Source of the DNA: Hymenopellis radicata
Taxonomy: Eukaryota; Basidiomycota; Agaricomycetes; Agaricales; Physalacriaceae
Assembly: GCA_015501595.1 (NCBI GenBank)
Contig: JADNRX010000036.1
Location: 1 to 64,000 of the forward strand
Direction of reading: 5' to 3'
DNA length: 64,000 nucleotides
The notes beneath the pieces were generated by a model. That model was not told the origin of the DNA, did not search any database, and saw only the letters and a program-made list of their open reading frames with translations. A program made the position numbers and the translations under genes. Every line of letters begins with the position of its first letter. The stretch's first letter is position 1. This document shows, in pieces, positions 15,201-26,790 of this stretch.

Positions 15201-15560
15201 CCCCAGTCGGTATAGAGCGAGGTCTATATAGACCATGCTCATGCAAGCAAAGCCTAGAGATTGTCTTCAAAACGAAAGTCAAGATGTTGCTAAATCGATC
15301 AGACAACATGAACTCACGAAATGAGAACGGGAGAAGCCGTAGCTGCAAGGACTTGTAGACGCACTCCTATGCATACCGGCTCATGATTTGTTGAACAATT
15401 ACAGCACGATGCAATCCAGACGCGCCCCAACCAAATCCCGTCCTCCCGAGGGCGGAATCGTATCCAGTCGTCGCGTCCGCAGTGTCGGCACCGTATCGAC
15501 AGTACAGCACGTCTACGCAGCCATCCAGGCATCGAAATCGAACATCAACTGAGTCAGAAA
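12240..15560 (-). other. Intron-rich, exon-repeat-like region of unknown function, block A
   Basis: Read on the minus strand this region is a chain of 60-190 bp open segments separated by convincing GT-AG introns. One runs from a GTATGTCGAAG donor (about 13385) through the branch site GACTAAC to TTTGACAG (about 13335). Others have donors at about 13246 and 15377, and a GTGAGT donor near 15316. At least two segments are homologous: about 14560-14620 reads SSAIVMLLGVTVGRWRLF and about 14290-14340 reads AIVMILGV. No continuous frame can be joined across the region and I recognise no domain. It resembles a decayed multi-exon gene or a spliced non-coding transcript. The lower part is duplicated at 22170-24050. 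Confidence 0.45.
13051..13112. repeat. Long hairpin with nested GC arms
   Basis: ACCAGAAGGGAG and CTCCCTTCTGGT are perfect 12 bp inverted arms. They enclose a second inverted pair, AGCGGC-GCAG-GCCGCT. The same structure recurs at about 22921-22982, and a diverged relative lies near 14070 (GGGAGCAGCGGCC). It could mark an element end or fold in RNA. Nothing else links it to a function. Confidence 0.6.
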
Positions 15561-15908
15561 GACAGTCTAAAAAAGGAAATTGAACACTTGGTGATTCGAG
15601 TATGAAAATGAAAGAACTACTTGCCGCCGTTCAAGAAGACGTCTGGGGCACTCGGGGCCCGGTAATAACATCCTACAGCATCGCTGCTGTCTATGAAAGG
15701 ACTCCGCTTGGGTGGAATGGCTCGAGACCGAAGACGCGTCTAGCAGACGCATCGTAGTGACCGTGAGTATTGTAGGAAGTATCGCGTCTATAACGGGAGG
15801 AGCAGGCTTCGTTTTGGTACCCATATATGTGTACTGAATAGACGGCATCTCCCGAGAACGGTCCGCATTGAGGTCGCCAAAGTCGAAAGTTGGATATGGT
15901 CTCTGCGG
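15561..15908. other. Unassigned stretch before the SMC5-tail copy
   Basis: No gene is supported. The long minus-strand frame ending here is only the complement of the SMC5 tail plus random extension. The join to SMC5-derived sequence is at about 15909, inside what is intron 20 of the parent gene. Confidence 0.5.
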
Positions 15909-16560
15909 TGTTCGATATTCATTGTCTATACAGGCATCGGCTGTGCGGGCGAGATTCGTGTTACGCCCCACGACGACTTTGACAAGTGGGCTATTGATAT
16001 TCTTGTCAAGTTCCGTGACGACGAGAAGCTTCAATTGCTCACTGGACAACGCCAATCGGGAGGGGTGCGTTAAGTCAATGTTGGCTGATATAATGGTCTA
16101 ATCGACATTTGTAGGAGCGGTCTCTGACCACGATCTTGTACCTCATGAGTCTGACAGAACAGGCGCGCGCGCCATTCTCTTTGGTCGACGAGATTAACCA
16201 GGTTCGTGTCTCTCCTCCTTTCCCCTTGATTACCTCGTTAACGTGTACTCAACAGGGCATGGACCAGCGCGCGGAGCGCCTGGTGCACAACAACATGGTG
16301 CGCGTGACGGAGGACAGCGGGCAGTACTTTTTGATCACGCCGAAGCTGCTGCCGGACCTGCAGTACCACGAGAAGATGAAGGTGCTGTGCGTGAACAATG
16401 GGGAGTGGCTGCCGGAGGAGACGGGCATTGGGAGTATGCGGAATATGATTGAGGGGTATGTGGCGAAGAGCCGGGCGGCGGGGGGGGGGCGAATTCGATT
16501 TGATTGAACTAGAGTTTCTTTTGATACATTGGTCTACGGCTAATGAAGTATATCCTACTG
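15909..16560 (+). pseudogene. Inverted copy of the SMC5 3' end (exons 21-23)
   Basis: It matches the parent from within intron 20 to past the stop. Exon equivalents are 15934-16064, 16115-16201 and 16256-16507, with both introns kept. It encodes the C-terminal SMC half: SGGERSLTTILYLMSL, FSLVDEINQ, GMDQRAERLVHNN. Six bases are missing after VRVT (the parent has CK), and extra Gs shift the last residues to end RIRFD. Without a start or an N-terminal half it cannot make Smc5. It lies opposite to the parent gene, followed by the 431-780-type segment. Confidence 0.9.
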
Positions 16561-16860
16561 AGTCGTTATTGTAGCGTTCTTTCTTAGTGCTTGTATTTGT
16601 ATTATCTTATTATTCTTGAGCATACACCAGTAAGTATATTGTTATCTCGTTTTTATCCTGCCTTGGGCTGTGTTTCACTGTTTGTTTCTTAAGACGAGAA
16701 AGGTCATTAGAGGCGACGTCTTGCTGAACTCGTCCGGCTGTTCGCAGTGGGCCAGCTTTCTTCTTCAGCCCGAACATCTTGCTGTTCTCGGGGTGTCATT
16801 TTGGTGAGTTACTGAACAGCTTTTTGTCCGTTATTCTCACCTCTTCTGCAGCCTGCTTCA
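16561..16860 (+). other. Shared segment, then unassigned sequence
   Basis: 16540-16710 is the plus-strand copy of 431-780. It ends at about AGGTCATTA, where the F-box flank would start in the other copies; here different sequence follows. The remainder to 16860 holds no supported gene. Confidence 0.5.
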
Positions 16861-18420
16861 CCCGATCCAGAGGCCTGGCCGGCGAGGCCGCCATCACCAG
16901 TCTCATCCACCCTCTCGTACTACCCGTCGCCCGACCATGACTTTGCGCTTACGGTGGAGATATTCGCTTCCCAGGTCGTGAATTCATGCTTACCCAAGAA
17001 ACAGCAGGGATGGTAAGTCGTTCTGGACCTCTTTTCTTCCAAATTTAACCCAACTCTCAGCTAATTTCCCAAAAATTTTGCCTGGCCGGCGAGGCCACAC
17101 TTGCTGCTTTCATTCGCGCCGCGTCTGTTTAGGACTTTTGCATCGATGACGCGTTGATGTGTACGTCGTTCGTTTTGTTCAACTCCCCACTGGATTTCTG
17201 ACCAATGTTTCAGCGAATTTTCCTGAGATTTTTGCCCGGCCGGCGAGGCCACACTCGCTGCTTTGATTCAGGCCGCGTCTACTTGGGAGTATTTCGACGA
17301 TGACGCTTTTGATGTCCGCGCCGCATTGCATTGCCATCGTAAGTTGTTCAGGTTGTACGCGCCGTTTTGACTTGAAATCTGACCAAAATTTAAGTGTCTC
17401 TCCCGGGAAATTTTGCCTGGCCGGCGAGGCCACACGGGCTGCTCTCATCCACGCCGCGTCTGTTCGGGCAGCCTTTGTTGATGACGCGCTGATGTCCGCG
17501 CCGGGTTGACTTACCATTGTAAGTTCTTCCAGCTGTATGCACTGTTCTGACTTGAAATCTGACCAAAATCACAGGCTTTCTCCCGGAAATTTTGCCTGGC
17601 CGGCGAGGCCACCTACGCTGCTCTCCTTCACGGCTCCGGACATGGTGTATTCCTCTACGCGCGCACGCTTGTCTTTGTTGTTCGACGCGAGAAATGTCTC
17701 GCGACGCCAAATCGAACTTGCTTCCGTACGTCTCCCGTTCTTCTCGAGTTTTGAGTGAGTTACTCACTCTAATAATATACAGCTCATCCCTCTGGATCAT
17801 CGACACTTTGGCCGAAGAAGCCGTACTCGCTGTTCGGCTCTATTGTCAATTGACGTCCGCAGCACGTTGATCAGTGTCGCTGTCAAACATGTGCCGAAGC
17901 GGCCTCTTTCGACAGTGAGTTCCTCAAGTTCTTATCGGAATACAACACGGCCAGACCACAGTTGAACTTGCATCGTCTCATTGACTTACGGCCTCGATTT
18001 CTCAATTTGCTCTGGATCCAAAGAGTTTGATTACTCGGAGGCAAGGAAGGACTTCTTTCGCTTCTTCTCAGGCTAGCTATACGGTAAGTCGTGCACTTAC
18101 ATTTCTAGCATGTTCTGAACGCGAGCAGGGAGAAGACAGTAGGGATCTGCGCGTTCTGATTTTCGGGACAGATCCGAGCAGTCGCGAGTTCAACTCCGGG
18201 AGAAGGCGTTCTCTCACTAAACTGTAAGTCTTGAATTGCGAGTTTGCCACTTACATTTCTAGCACTTGCATTACTTTGTCCCGCTGCTTGTCGGTGGGGC
18301 ATGGTATTTTTTTAAAACATGTACGTCGGGTTGGCAGGGGAAACTATTGACAATATCGGACGCGTTTTTCTCAGTCGAGAGGGAGAGGGTCTACAGAGTG
18401 CGGGCAGCTTAGTAAGCTAG
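16861..18420 (+). other. Tandem exon-intron array B
   Basis: Four consecutive homologous exons (17061-17160, 17214-17338, 17395-17518, 17575-17725) are separated by 48-57 bp introns. Donors are GTAAGT or GTACGT; CTGAC lies before the AG in two introns and GTTTCAG or CACAG ends others. Each exon holds the 16 bp near-palindrome GCCTGGCCGGCGAGGC (17080, 17234 with one change, 17415, 17594; another at 16873). One frame of each begins F-C-L/P-A-G-E-A-T-x-A-A, but exon lengths of 100, 125, 124 and 151 do not keep a common frame. At least one unit has an in-frame stop. Further intron-like joins follow to about 18290. The protein family is unknown to me. Confidence 0.55.
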
Positions 18421-18880
18421 GTTAGAGTACGTAGAACTATGTAGAACGTGAAATAGAGTCGATTTGAAGAAAGCGCGACTTGATCGAAGAGGACCTGCCT
18501 AATGGGGAGGAAGTGGTACTCGAGTCCACTCCCACGAACCCTGCATACCGCGCTCTCAACAGAACCGTCGCCCAAGAGGACGCCGTCTCCACCCCAGAAC
18601 ATCCCCGACACCCAGGAAGAAGAGCCAACCTCCACAGGAAGACGCGAAGGAAGAGGATACGACCGCCCTTCACGCCGTCTCAGAGTAAACGACGGACGGA
18701 GACGCCTCCCAGAACTCCTACCGACGATGGACACGACCACGCAGAAATGGTCACCAGTACGCTGATAGTCGTAGAGGAGAGGAGAGCGCAGCCGTGGATG
18801 AGAAGCGTGAGGTGAGGAGAGCGCGGGTTGTGCGTACCACGAAATGTCAAGTCGCAGACTCAATCATTACCCCCATCATC
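18421..18880 (+). repeat. Conserved region upstream of GS copies B and C
   Basis: About 450 bp nearly identical to 29972-30432. It is open on both strands: plus frame EEDLPNGEEVVLESTPTNPA, and minus a 148-codon frame. Both are compositionally biased (R/S/T/P-rich) and match no family I know. It replaces the TATA-bearing promoter seen in front of copy A; the join is about 26 bases before the ATG. It may provide a promoter or be leftover from the preceding array. Confidence 0.5.
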
Positions 18881-20511
18881 ATGTCCTCCTCCGATCTCGC
18901 CGTTGGTATCCCCTACACCCCCTCCACTTTGGATACCCCACCGCCTGTGAAGCCCTCTGATCTCGCAGGGCTCGGTATATGTACATCCCCACCTTGGCTC
19001 TGCATTCCACGTATTGAACAACGCTTGTCCAGCCTACGTCCGCGTGATATGGATCGACTTTACCAACATCACCAGATGCCGCGTCATTTCCCTGAAGCAC
19101 TTTCTCAAAATGATGCAATCCGCGCGGCCGGGTGTCGCGCTGGCCTTTGCCGTCATGAGTATGGTCGACCTGCGCCTCGCCGCGGGCGTATCCGCTGTGG
19201 GGGAATGGTTCTATGTCATCGATACGTCTACACTCAGAATCTGTCCGTACGAGGAGGGATTAGCCACGGTCATGGGCAATTTTCAGCACAAGGTTCCCGT
19301 ACTTGTGAATGGATCCCCTTCACTCCAGGTGGACGTTTGTCCGCGGACTATCCTAGAACGCGTTGTAACGTGCGTCTCTAGTTTCTCGATTGTTGTAATG
19401 CATCTAACGTGGTTTCTAGGTCCGCTAAACGCGACGCATCTGTAGAGTTTCTAGTGGGCTTCGAGACGGAATTCATTCTGCTCAAGTCTACTAGACCCAT
19501 CGGCGGTGCTCACGAGCACCTGTACGCAGCCTGCAACGGGCTCCTCACCGGTAGCGTGGAATCGCGTATACTGCGCGAGATTTCCGATTCTCTCATCGGC
19601 GGCGGTATCGATGTCTCTATGTATCATCCCGAAGCTGCACCAGGACAGGTAATGGGTCGCTCTATCATTGCCTTCGTTTACTTACCCTCCTTATAGTACG
19701 AACTCATTACCGGTCCTTTACCACCCTTACAAGCCGCCGACGCTCTCGTCTACACACGCGAAACCATCACCAACGTCGCCGCCAAACACGGCATGCGAGC
19801 CACCTTCGCCCCACGCATTTATGCCCACATGCCCGGAAATGGCGCGCACATCCATATATCCGTGCACTCCACCAAAGGCCAAGTCAAGACTCCCGAGCGC
19901 ATGGCGTCTTTCGAAGAATCCTTTCTCGCTGGTGTATTGAAGCACGCCAAGGCCATCCCGGCGGTTACGCTCCCCCTACCTGCGTCTTACCAGCGCATGA
20001 CGGACGGAGTTTGGTCTGGTGGAACCTACATCTGCTGGGGAACGGATAATCGCGAGACGCCGATTCGGTTGACGAATCTTGAGTCTCCCTTGTCAAGGAA
20101 CTTTGAGGTTCGCTTTGTCGATGCTACGTCTAATCCCGTATGTTTCCTCGCCTCATAGTCGTATTTAACTCTAACATCGCGTGTTCCTAGTATCTCGCCC
20201 TCGCCATGATACTCGGCACAGGCGCCCACGGCGTCAAGCACTCTGAGCCACTCGCAGCGAAAGACTTGAACGGGCTCTTGTCCGCGGCCCAGATGACACC
20301 CGAGGATCGTGTGGCGTTTGGTATCACCGAGCGGTTCCCGTTGACTTGGGACGCGGCCAGAGAAGCCTTCGCGAAGGACGAGTTGTCTGAGGCTATCCTG
20401 GGCAAGTCGGTGGTTAGCCATTATTTGTCGGTGCAAGAGCTGATGGCGGCTTCATTGGAGAGCGAGGCTGATGAGGAGAAGAAGGCGACCAAGTTGGTGG
20501 AGTGCTTTTGA
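18881..20511 (+). CDS. Glutamine synthetase, type-I-like, copy B (intact)
   Basis: Exons 18881-18974, 19033-19369, 19420-19648, 19697-20137 and 20191-20511 have the same sizes as copy A and give 473 aa without a break. All family motifs are kept: GFETEFILL, NGAHIHIS, WGTDNRETPIR, FEVRFVDATSNP. Differences from A are few, mostly silent or conservative (for example the arginine of TPARM is glutamate here, TPERM), so it may still be under selection or be a recent copy. The upstream sequence is not that of A. A shortened GS relic and a truncated F-box gene follow. Confidence 0.9.
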
Positions 20512-21155
20512 GAATAGAAAGCAGCTGAGCATTGAAATATTGGTGTAGTGATAGCCACATGGGTCAGACAATACCTGGTCGGCTTTGAAACGAAGTTTAT
20601 CCTCTCATGATCATGAACATAGGATTGTACGCGGGTCTGATCTTGATAGTGGTGGTGGTGGGAGGATCGCCCTCGTCTTGTGGTTAAGACGACAGTATTT
20701 CGGACCACGTATGTGCCCATCTCACACGCGTCCAGGCCGATCGCCCCCCCGTGCTGTGTACTGCACAGTGCACAGCGTAAAGGGACGCGCTCGTGATCAA
20801 CCGGTCACGACTCACGATTCTTCCTTCTAACCATCATTATCATCAGCGATTCCTTATCGCGTTAGTGTTCCCCCACCGCGTTGACTAGCAGCCCATCCAG
20901 CCGCTAATAAGTGCGTTCCCGTCTTCACTGTCGACATGCTTGTTTACACAGTTGACAGGCGCATTTGTCCACGCCCGGCGTCTGTACAACGGCGCTTATT
21001 TCTTCCAACACCCTTCATCGTCGCTCCCAACGATCAGCGATCTACGAGCGTCCTTCTTACCTCGAGTCTCTGTTACGGGCACCAGGTTTGTTTAGACATA
21101 CTTCAGGCGCGTACGCTGGCATCTCACTGGTTATCACAGATTGCGAGATACTTCT
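20512..21155 (+). repeat. GS 3' flank, GS relic and F-box 5' flank, block B
   Basis: Only a small piece of the divergent GS relic remains. About 20575-20605 reads YLVGFETKFILS, the counterpart of FLVGFETEFILL. The exon 2 part present in A and C is deleted. From about 20780 to 21155 it is the shared F-box 5' flank. Confidence 0.65.
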
Positions 21156-22154
21156 ATGGAATCAAAACGTCCGCCATGTGGGGCTCTCCCCCGTCGTAGC
21201 GCTCGTCTTGAACGCCAAGAACAAACCGCTATTCCTTTTCATCGCCTTTCCATGTCCAACCTTCCACCGACAGACCGAGAACTGTCCGATATCCAGACCA
21301 CCATCCTCCCTGCTCTTGATCAGGATATCTTGTCTGTCGATGCCGCCGTCACCGCAGCGCGGCTCGCTCTCGAGTCCCTTGAGCAAGAGCAGGACGCGCT
21401 GGTAAACATAAAACAGAATTATGAAAGTATCATTTCCACGCGACGTCGTATTCCCCCAGAGATCTGGTCTGAGATCTTCCTGTATGGACATTTCTTGGAG
21501 TCCTTGGACTGGAAGGAAGTGTTTCATTGGCCCTCCCGCACCATTTGGCAACTCAGTCAGGTGTGCCAGACCTGGCGCAATCTTGCTTTCTCGCTCCATT
21601 CGTGCTGGTCGTCTATTGTGCTTGAATTCAAACAATTAGATCGGCCAGCATCTGAGCGGGATGTAGAGCTCCTAGCCTTTGTCCTCGAGCGCTCCCACCA
21701 GCATTTGCTGGATGTCACCATTTGCGATTACAACAATGACGATCTTCCTTTCATACGCCGTATGCGAGAGAAGGTGTTTGCAGAATCCCATCGATGGCGG
21801 ACAGCGCATATTGAAGTCAACTCGGTTCTGTGCTCACCTCTCTGTTTGCCTCCGCCAGCACCGCGGCCGTACCTTGCACGCGCGCGGAGCTCGAGCTCGT
21901 CGATTATCAGCCTGGTCACGACGACGCGGGCGCGCCGCGGGGGAGTCCGATACCCACAAGCCCGAGTCCCAAGGTCAGTTTGGGCCCGTTGCTGTCGAGG
22001 ATTCAGCAGGAACCGTAGTGAGCGAGTATTATTATACGAATGCTACATACAACGGAAGGAGGCTTATTATACACTTACTTACTTACATCGTTCTAACTCT
22101 ATAAATCATGAGGAGGACGCTTCTGATACCTGTGACAGAGTTTTCGTGGGGTGA
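21156..22154 (+). pseudogene. F-box-like gene B, C-terminally truncated
   Basis: ATG at 21156 (MESKRPPCGALPRRSA), coiled coil, then RRIPPEIWSEIFLYGHFLES as in gene A. The family sequence ends after VNSVLCSPL (about 21842). The fused tail runs further than in A because of small indels (332 aa total), with an arginine/serine-rich stretch and no recognisable domain. It could still make an F-box-only protein able to bind Skp1, but it lacks the long C-terminal repeat region of the full-length genes. Confidence 0.85.
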
Positions 22155-24100
22155 GATGTTTCCTTCACTCTGACTGCCCTCGGCACATCCGTTGCATGAC
22201 GGGACATGTCCCGCCCCTTCTTCGACGTCCTCTCACGCCTAAAACCAACTAGGGCGTATTCGATGGGGAGGTGCGGGCAGACGTCCGACGGCTGTAAAGA
22301 TTTTGTTAGTGGTTAATCTACGCTGCTAGTACAACTTGACTAAAGTCGATAATGGCAGTACCGTGTGAGCTGAAGCGTGAGGGAGTAAAACAGTCGCGAG
22401 TCGACTTGACCAGGTCAAAGGACCCTTAACATAACGAGTCAGCCAAATCAGAATTTGAACAAGGTTTGAAGATTACCTCTTGAGAAATCCGGGAAACCGA
22501 CTCATCGTTACTCGCGAGAAGAAGACTTTCAGCATTACAACAAGCGAAATACTAAATCGCGTCTTGATGCAACGACTCTGAGAAGCGGTGAATAAGTAAA
22601 AGCGCAAACAACAGAGGAACGTACAGGCGAAGTTAAATGCAGTCAAGGCGTATTTGAAGCCGCGACTCGAAATGAGAATGGTGGTCGACTCTGTCTGATT
22701 CTGTTAAAATGTTAGTCGACGAACTAGAAACAATTGATTGACACCCACCTACTAGATGAGACGCGGACCGTGCGGCGAAGATCAAGCAAGTACTCCCTTC
22801 AGAAGCGTGAGCAGCCCGGTTCAACAGAGACTAGACGTAACGAGTCAGTCAAGTCCGACATCGAACCACGGTCCGAGAAACATACCTTTCGAGCATATTA
22901 GATTTGCGTGTGAGGACTCCACACCAGAAGGGAGTCGCGAGCAACGCGAGCCAGCGGCGCAGGCCGCTGCTCCCTTCTGGTAGCCTCGCGACAAGATGAC
23001 CGGGAGCATCACAAAGAGTGAGTTACCGACTCGTCCTTAAACGTCGTCCTGAGGCTGCGATCATTCTACGAAGCGATGAATGAAATGATTTAAACAGAAA
23101 TCACAGACACACATACCAGTCGGTTGGAGGCGTCGACGTGTGTCGGAAGGAGCTCTGCTTGCCTCCAAGCGGAAACGGCTCTCGGTTGAGGTACCCGGAA
23201 TGTCTGTCAAAGTGTTAGTCGTCCGTCGATGAATGATAGGCCAGACTTCGACATACCAAAAGGACAGAGGACGACTAGAGCAGAAAGTCGTCCAACCAGG
23301 CGGCAAGTGGTCCAGAGGCGAAGACGAACCCCCACAAGACCAGAACAGGAACAGGATCGAGAACATGAAGGAACATAAAACAAGACATTGATCAAGAGGA
23401 GGTGATGGTAATGGAGCAGGTCACGGCTCATGTCGAAGAGTGTTGGTAGTGTCGTGGCATCTACGGCGGTTTAATCAGTGACACAGATAGTTCAACAAAT
23501 ATAATAGCACATACCCGAGAGCCTGAAGTCAGTCCTCGTTGCAATGGTCGAAACATCCGCGAGGTCTTTGTTGTTGTCGTTCCAAGAGTCGAAGGTTGGT
23601 GTAGGCCAATGACGAAGACCCAAAGCCCCGTCACGTCTATGCCAACATCATGAACATCACGAATACTCGAAGACAAAGGATAAGCACGTACCTAGAGCAA
23701 GTGTCCCCGGACACAGACAGTTCTCGAAACCATTGCCGGAGTTGACATTCAAAGAACCGAGTCTTTGAATCAGGCGTGAACTTCTAGATGCTTGACACGT
23801 CAGTCCAGAACGGTTAACTCGACGTGTGACTAGGACTCACCAAACAAGTTTATTGGAACCGACCGAGATTTACATACAAGTATCTACGATATCTCACAAT
23901 GGATAACAATATTTACTCTGATAAGGGTACGATCAGAAGGGAGCAGCGGCTGTCGTTGCTGGCTCACGATAACGTCAACACCTCTACGACGAGGTCAATC
24001 ATAATTCCGGTATATCGCCACGGCATCATCAACGTACCTCTGGTCAACGACAGGGATGACAATCCCGAGCCTTGATGATAATCCCGGTGCATGACATGAA
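22155..24100 (-). other. Copy of the minus-strand intron-rich region, block B
   Basis: 22170-23880 closely follows 12300-13920, with scattered substitutions and indels, and fades to weak similarity by about 24050. The same splice-like joins and the hairpin (22921-22982) are present. One segment loses GGA-type codons and another has insertions, so no frame is conserved with block A. Conservation of splice signals without frame conservation argues against both copies being active protein genes. Confidence 0.5.
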
Positions 24101-26790
24101 CGAGAGTTTAGGCATAGCCGTAACCTTCGTATTCGTCCCACGACAATCATCGCGTCCATAAGTAGTCCCACAGCGTTCATATCGCGATGTCCAGCGCTAC
24201 GAGTAAAGGCACGACTACAACGGAAAGGCAGTTCAAGTGAGAAATAGGAGAAAAATAAGAATTACTTACCATTGTGCGTCGGGAGCGCCGACGAAGCCCA
24301 TAGTTGACGACGAAACATTCATCGGTAGCCCCCTTCAGAATATTGAAGAGTTCAAGTAAGGATTGAACTACCCGCCGACATCCCGGACATCGTACCGCCC
24401 AGACATGGACCAACCTCCCAGAACTGATCCCGCCTCAGGCGAAGTTGTGTCCAGCGAGGCCACGGACAAGGACGGCACCATCCTCATGCCTTGAAGAGCA
24501 GCTTGAGATGTCCAAGGGGCGATATACACGGCGATATGGGCGCCTCGGAAGCTCTAAGTAGTAAAATGAAAAAGGTTAGTATTGGTGAAACATCAAAGCA
24601 GGTAAGGACTGACCAACAAAGAATGCGAAAAGCTGGCTATGTGCGCCTTACGGAGAGTGTTACTGAAGACAGATGACGCCTAATCATGGTGCTACATCGA
24701 CGACAACCCGTCAAACGCCTAAGAACCAGAACCATAGTCCGCCTAGGCCGAAGTCGAGGTGGGCGGGCATCCGGACAGCGACGAGGGAGTATCCGTGCAT
24801 TCATCAGAGACTAGATAGGTTTCGCAAGCGATATGAGGCGCGTCATAAACGTCGGCTGCGTCCTAGGTTAAAAATGAGCAACTTGAGGTGGGCATGAAAA
24901 TGGGCAAACTCACCAACATCGAGCAGGACACTACAGACTGTCCAATTTTGACGGGATACTCGCCAGAATAGCTGCATATCAGTCCTAATTGATATGCCGG
25001 AATCGAGGAAAAGGTACAGCGTCGAATGTCCCATTTAGTGTGCCCGCCGAAGTGCAAGTCGCGTCGCTCGCGGTACGGTGCAGTGGCGAAGGAGACTGTA
25101 TAGTCGTTGAATCTGGATCGTAATACGCTCCAAATAACAGGAATGTTGCCCCCCTAGAGGTTTGGCGTTGGTCCCGAAACATTGTCGTACTCCCGTTCGG
25201 GTCTTATGGACCAAGGACAACACAGGCGGCAGTCGCACAACGCGACAGGCAAGGAGAACGAAAAGAAATGACGCTGAGTATCCAGAGCGCACGGTATTGA
25301 GGTCCGGGTCGTCGGCGAAAGCCCGTGCTAAAGTCGGTCAAGCTGAGATGATGGTGGTAAGACGGAGAACTCGATCAAGAGGAAAGATCACACGTACCCG
25401 TTACCGAGGAGACTTTGTGAAGAGAAATCCTGGCGAAGGGTAAGAAGACACATTGTATATGTCAACGAAAGTGTTACTGACCTGATGGGAGACATTGCGA
25501 CGGATCTGATACAAGGTCTGTTAGTTAAGGTAGGTAACCAGTGAAGAAGGAAAACAAACCATATGATCCAAGGAGTCAAGTACATGAAAGCAACAGGTAG
25601 GAGAGGTCTAAAAAGCGAATTAGAACAGTTAACTGAATCGATGAGAAGCGGGAATCTGAATGTTACCTCCGAGGTAACAGATCACTGCAGGATGACTGTA
25701 AGTAGAACGTCGAACAGGCAAGTAGTGGACATACCCAATATATGTACACTGCCTAGTAGAGTGATTTCGTCGAGTGGAATAGTGTAGAAACCTTAAGAAG
25801 AGCGAATGAGAGGAAATGTGGCGGATGGAGGAATGATAAAAACTCACCGAACATCCGCCCTCTTTATACCACCCATCCGTGCACGGACCATCCGATCCTA
25901 CGCACACATTCCAATCAGTTTCATGTCACAATTCAGCCGGCAAGGCCCCAGAATCCCAAAATACGAAATCCAGAACATTTCCGCGCCCCAAAGAACGCAC
26001 CCGAAACGCCGCGCCCAGCCGCAATTCGTAACCCTCTACATCCCTGCAGCCCTGTTCCTGAGTTTCCAGCGCGTTTGTCTGCGGAAGTTTGCCCCAAGAA
26101 CGCGTCGAATATGGATTTGGCGTAGATTCCAATTGGCACCCATATTGCGAGGGGTTTCCAGCGAGGAAGAGACAGCAGAAAGTCGAGCAAGTTTGATTAA
26201 GGCACAATGAGATTGATGGGGGGCGGAGCAAGGCCGCTGGACGCGTCCTGCGTCGAAGAGCGCCAAACGATCATGGCAGTACGAAGACAAGGACGTATGC
26301 GTCATAGGCACGTGCCGACCTCGATCCGAAAATCCCAAGTCGCGACTTGACTTTTGACTTATCGGTTGCAATTTTTTCAGAGTTTTCACAGATGTTTTGA
26401 AGGTATTTACAGTGCCTTTCACTGTGCAAACAAGACTAACGAATTGGGGAAATACCAAGGGAGAAACGGGGAGATGAACTTTGGTATGTTATCCGAATGC
26501 GGACAAGTTCAGCAGGCTGATCTCTTGGCAGGTCTAGAAATAGAATAGAGGACAATTAGAGCTGGATGGAACTCATGGGCGCCTTCTGGACCAACGGGAA
26601 GATGTGGAAGGGTGTCAAGGAGAAACTGTCTGATATTGTGCTGGGTTCCGGTGACTCGTGCGTGTGAGGGTTCACAGTGACTTCTGAGATAACACAAGCA
26701 TCTAGATATGTATTCTGGGACAGTAAGAACAATATTTAAAAAGTGTCCCACTGGCGTACTTGAACGCACAGCTCGCGGAGGCAAAAAAGC
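24100..26790. other. No recognised gene; scattered splice-like signals
   Basis: Several minus-strand segments look like exons. One, about 25034-24919, reads GHSTLYLFLDSGISIRTDMQ and is followed by a GTGAGT donor. About 24160-24050 contains MIVVGRIRRLRL, faintly like the AIVMILGV exons of the block A region. The stretch 25800-26460 has open frames on both strands with no family resemblance. I cannot join any of these into a gene. Confidence 0.4.

Noticed and set aside
15567..16055. 162-codon minus-strand frame, and the similar frame at 2816-3022 (+)
   Set aside because: Both are the antisense of SMC5 exon 21; the shared peptide follows from the shared DNA.
17060..17725. CRISPR-like direct repeats with spacers
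   Set aside because: The units are eukaryotic exon-intron repeats with splice sites; spacers are homologous to each other and lengths vary; no cas genes.
18417..18863. 148-codon minus-strand frame and its near-copy at 29968-30402
   Set aside because: An indel between the two copies destroys the frame upstream of residue 60, the composition is biased, and no family is recognised; treated as a shared repeat.
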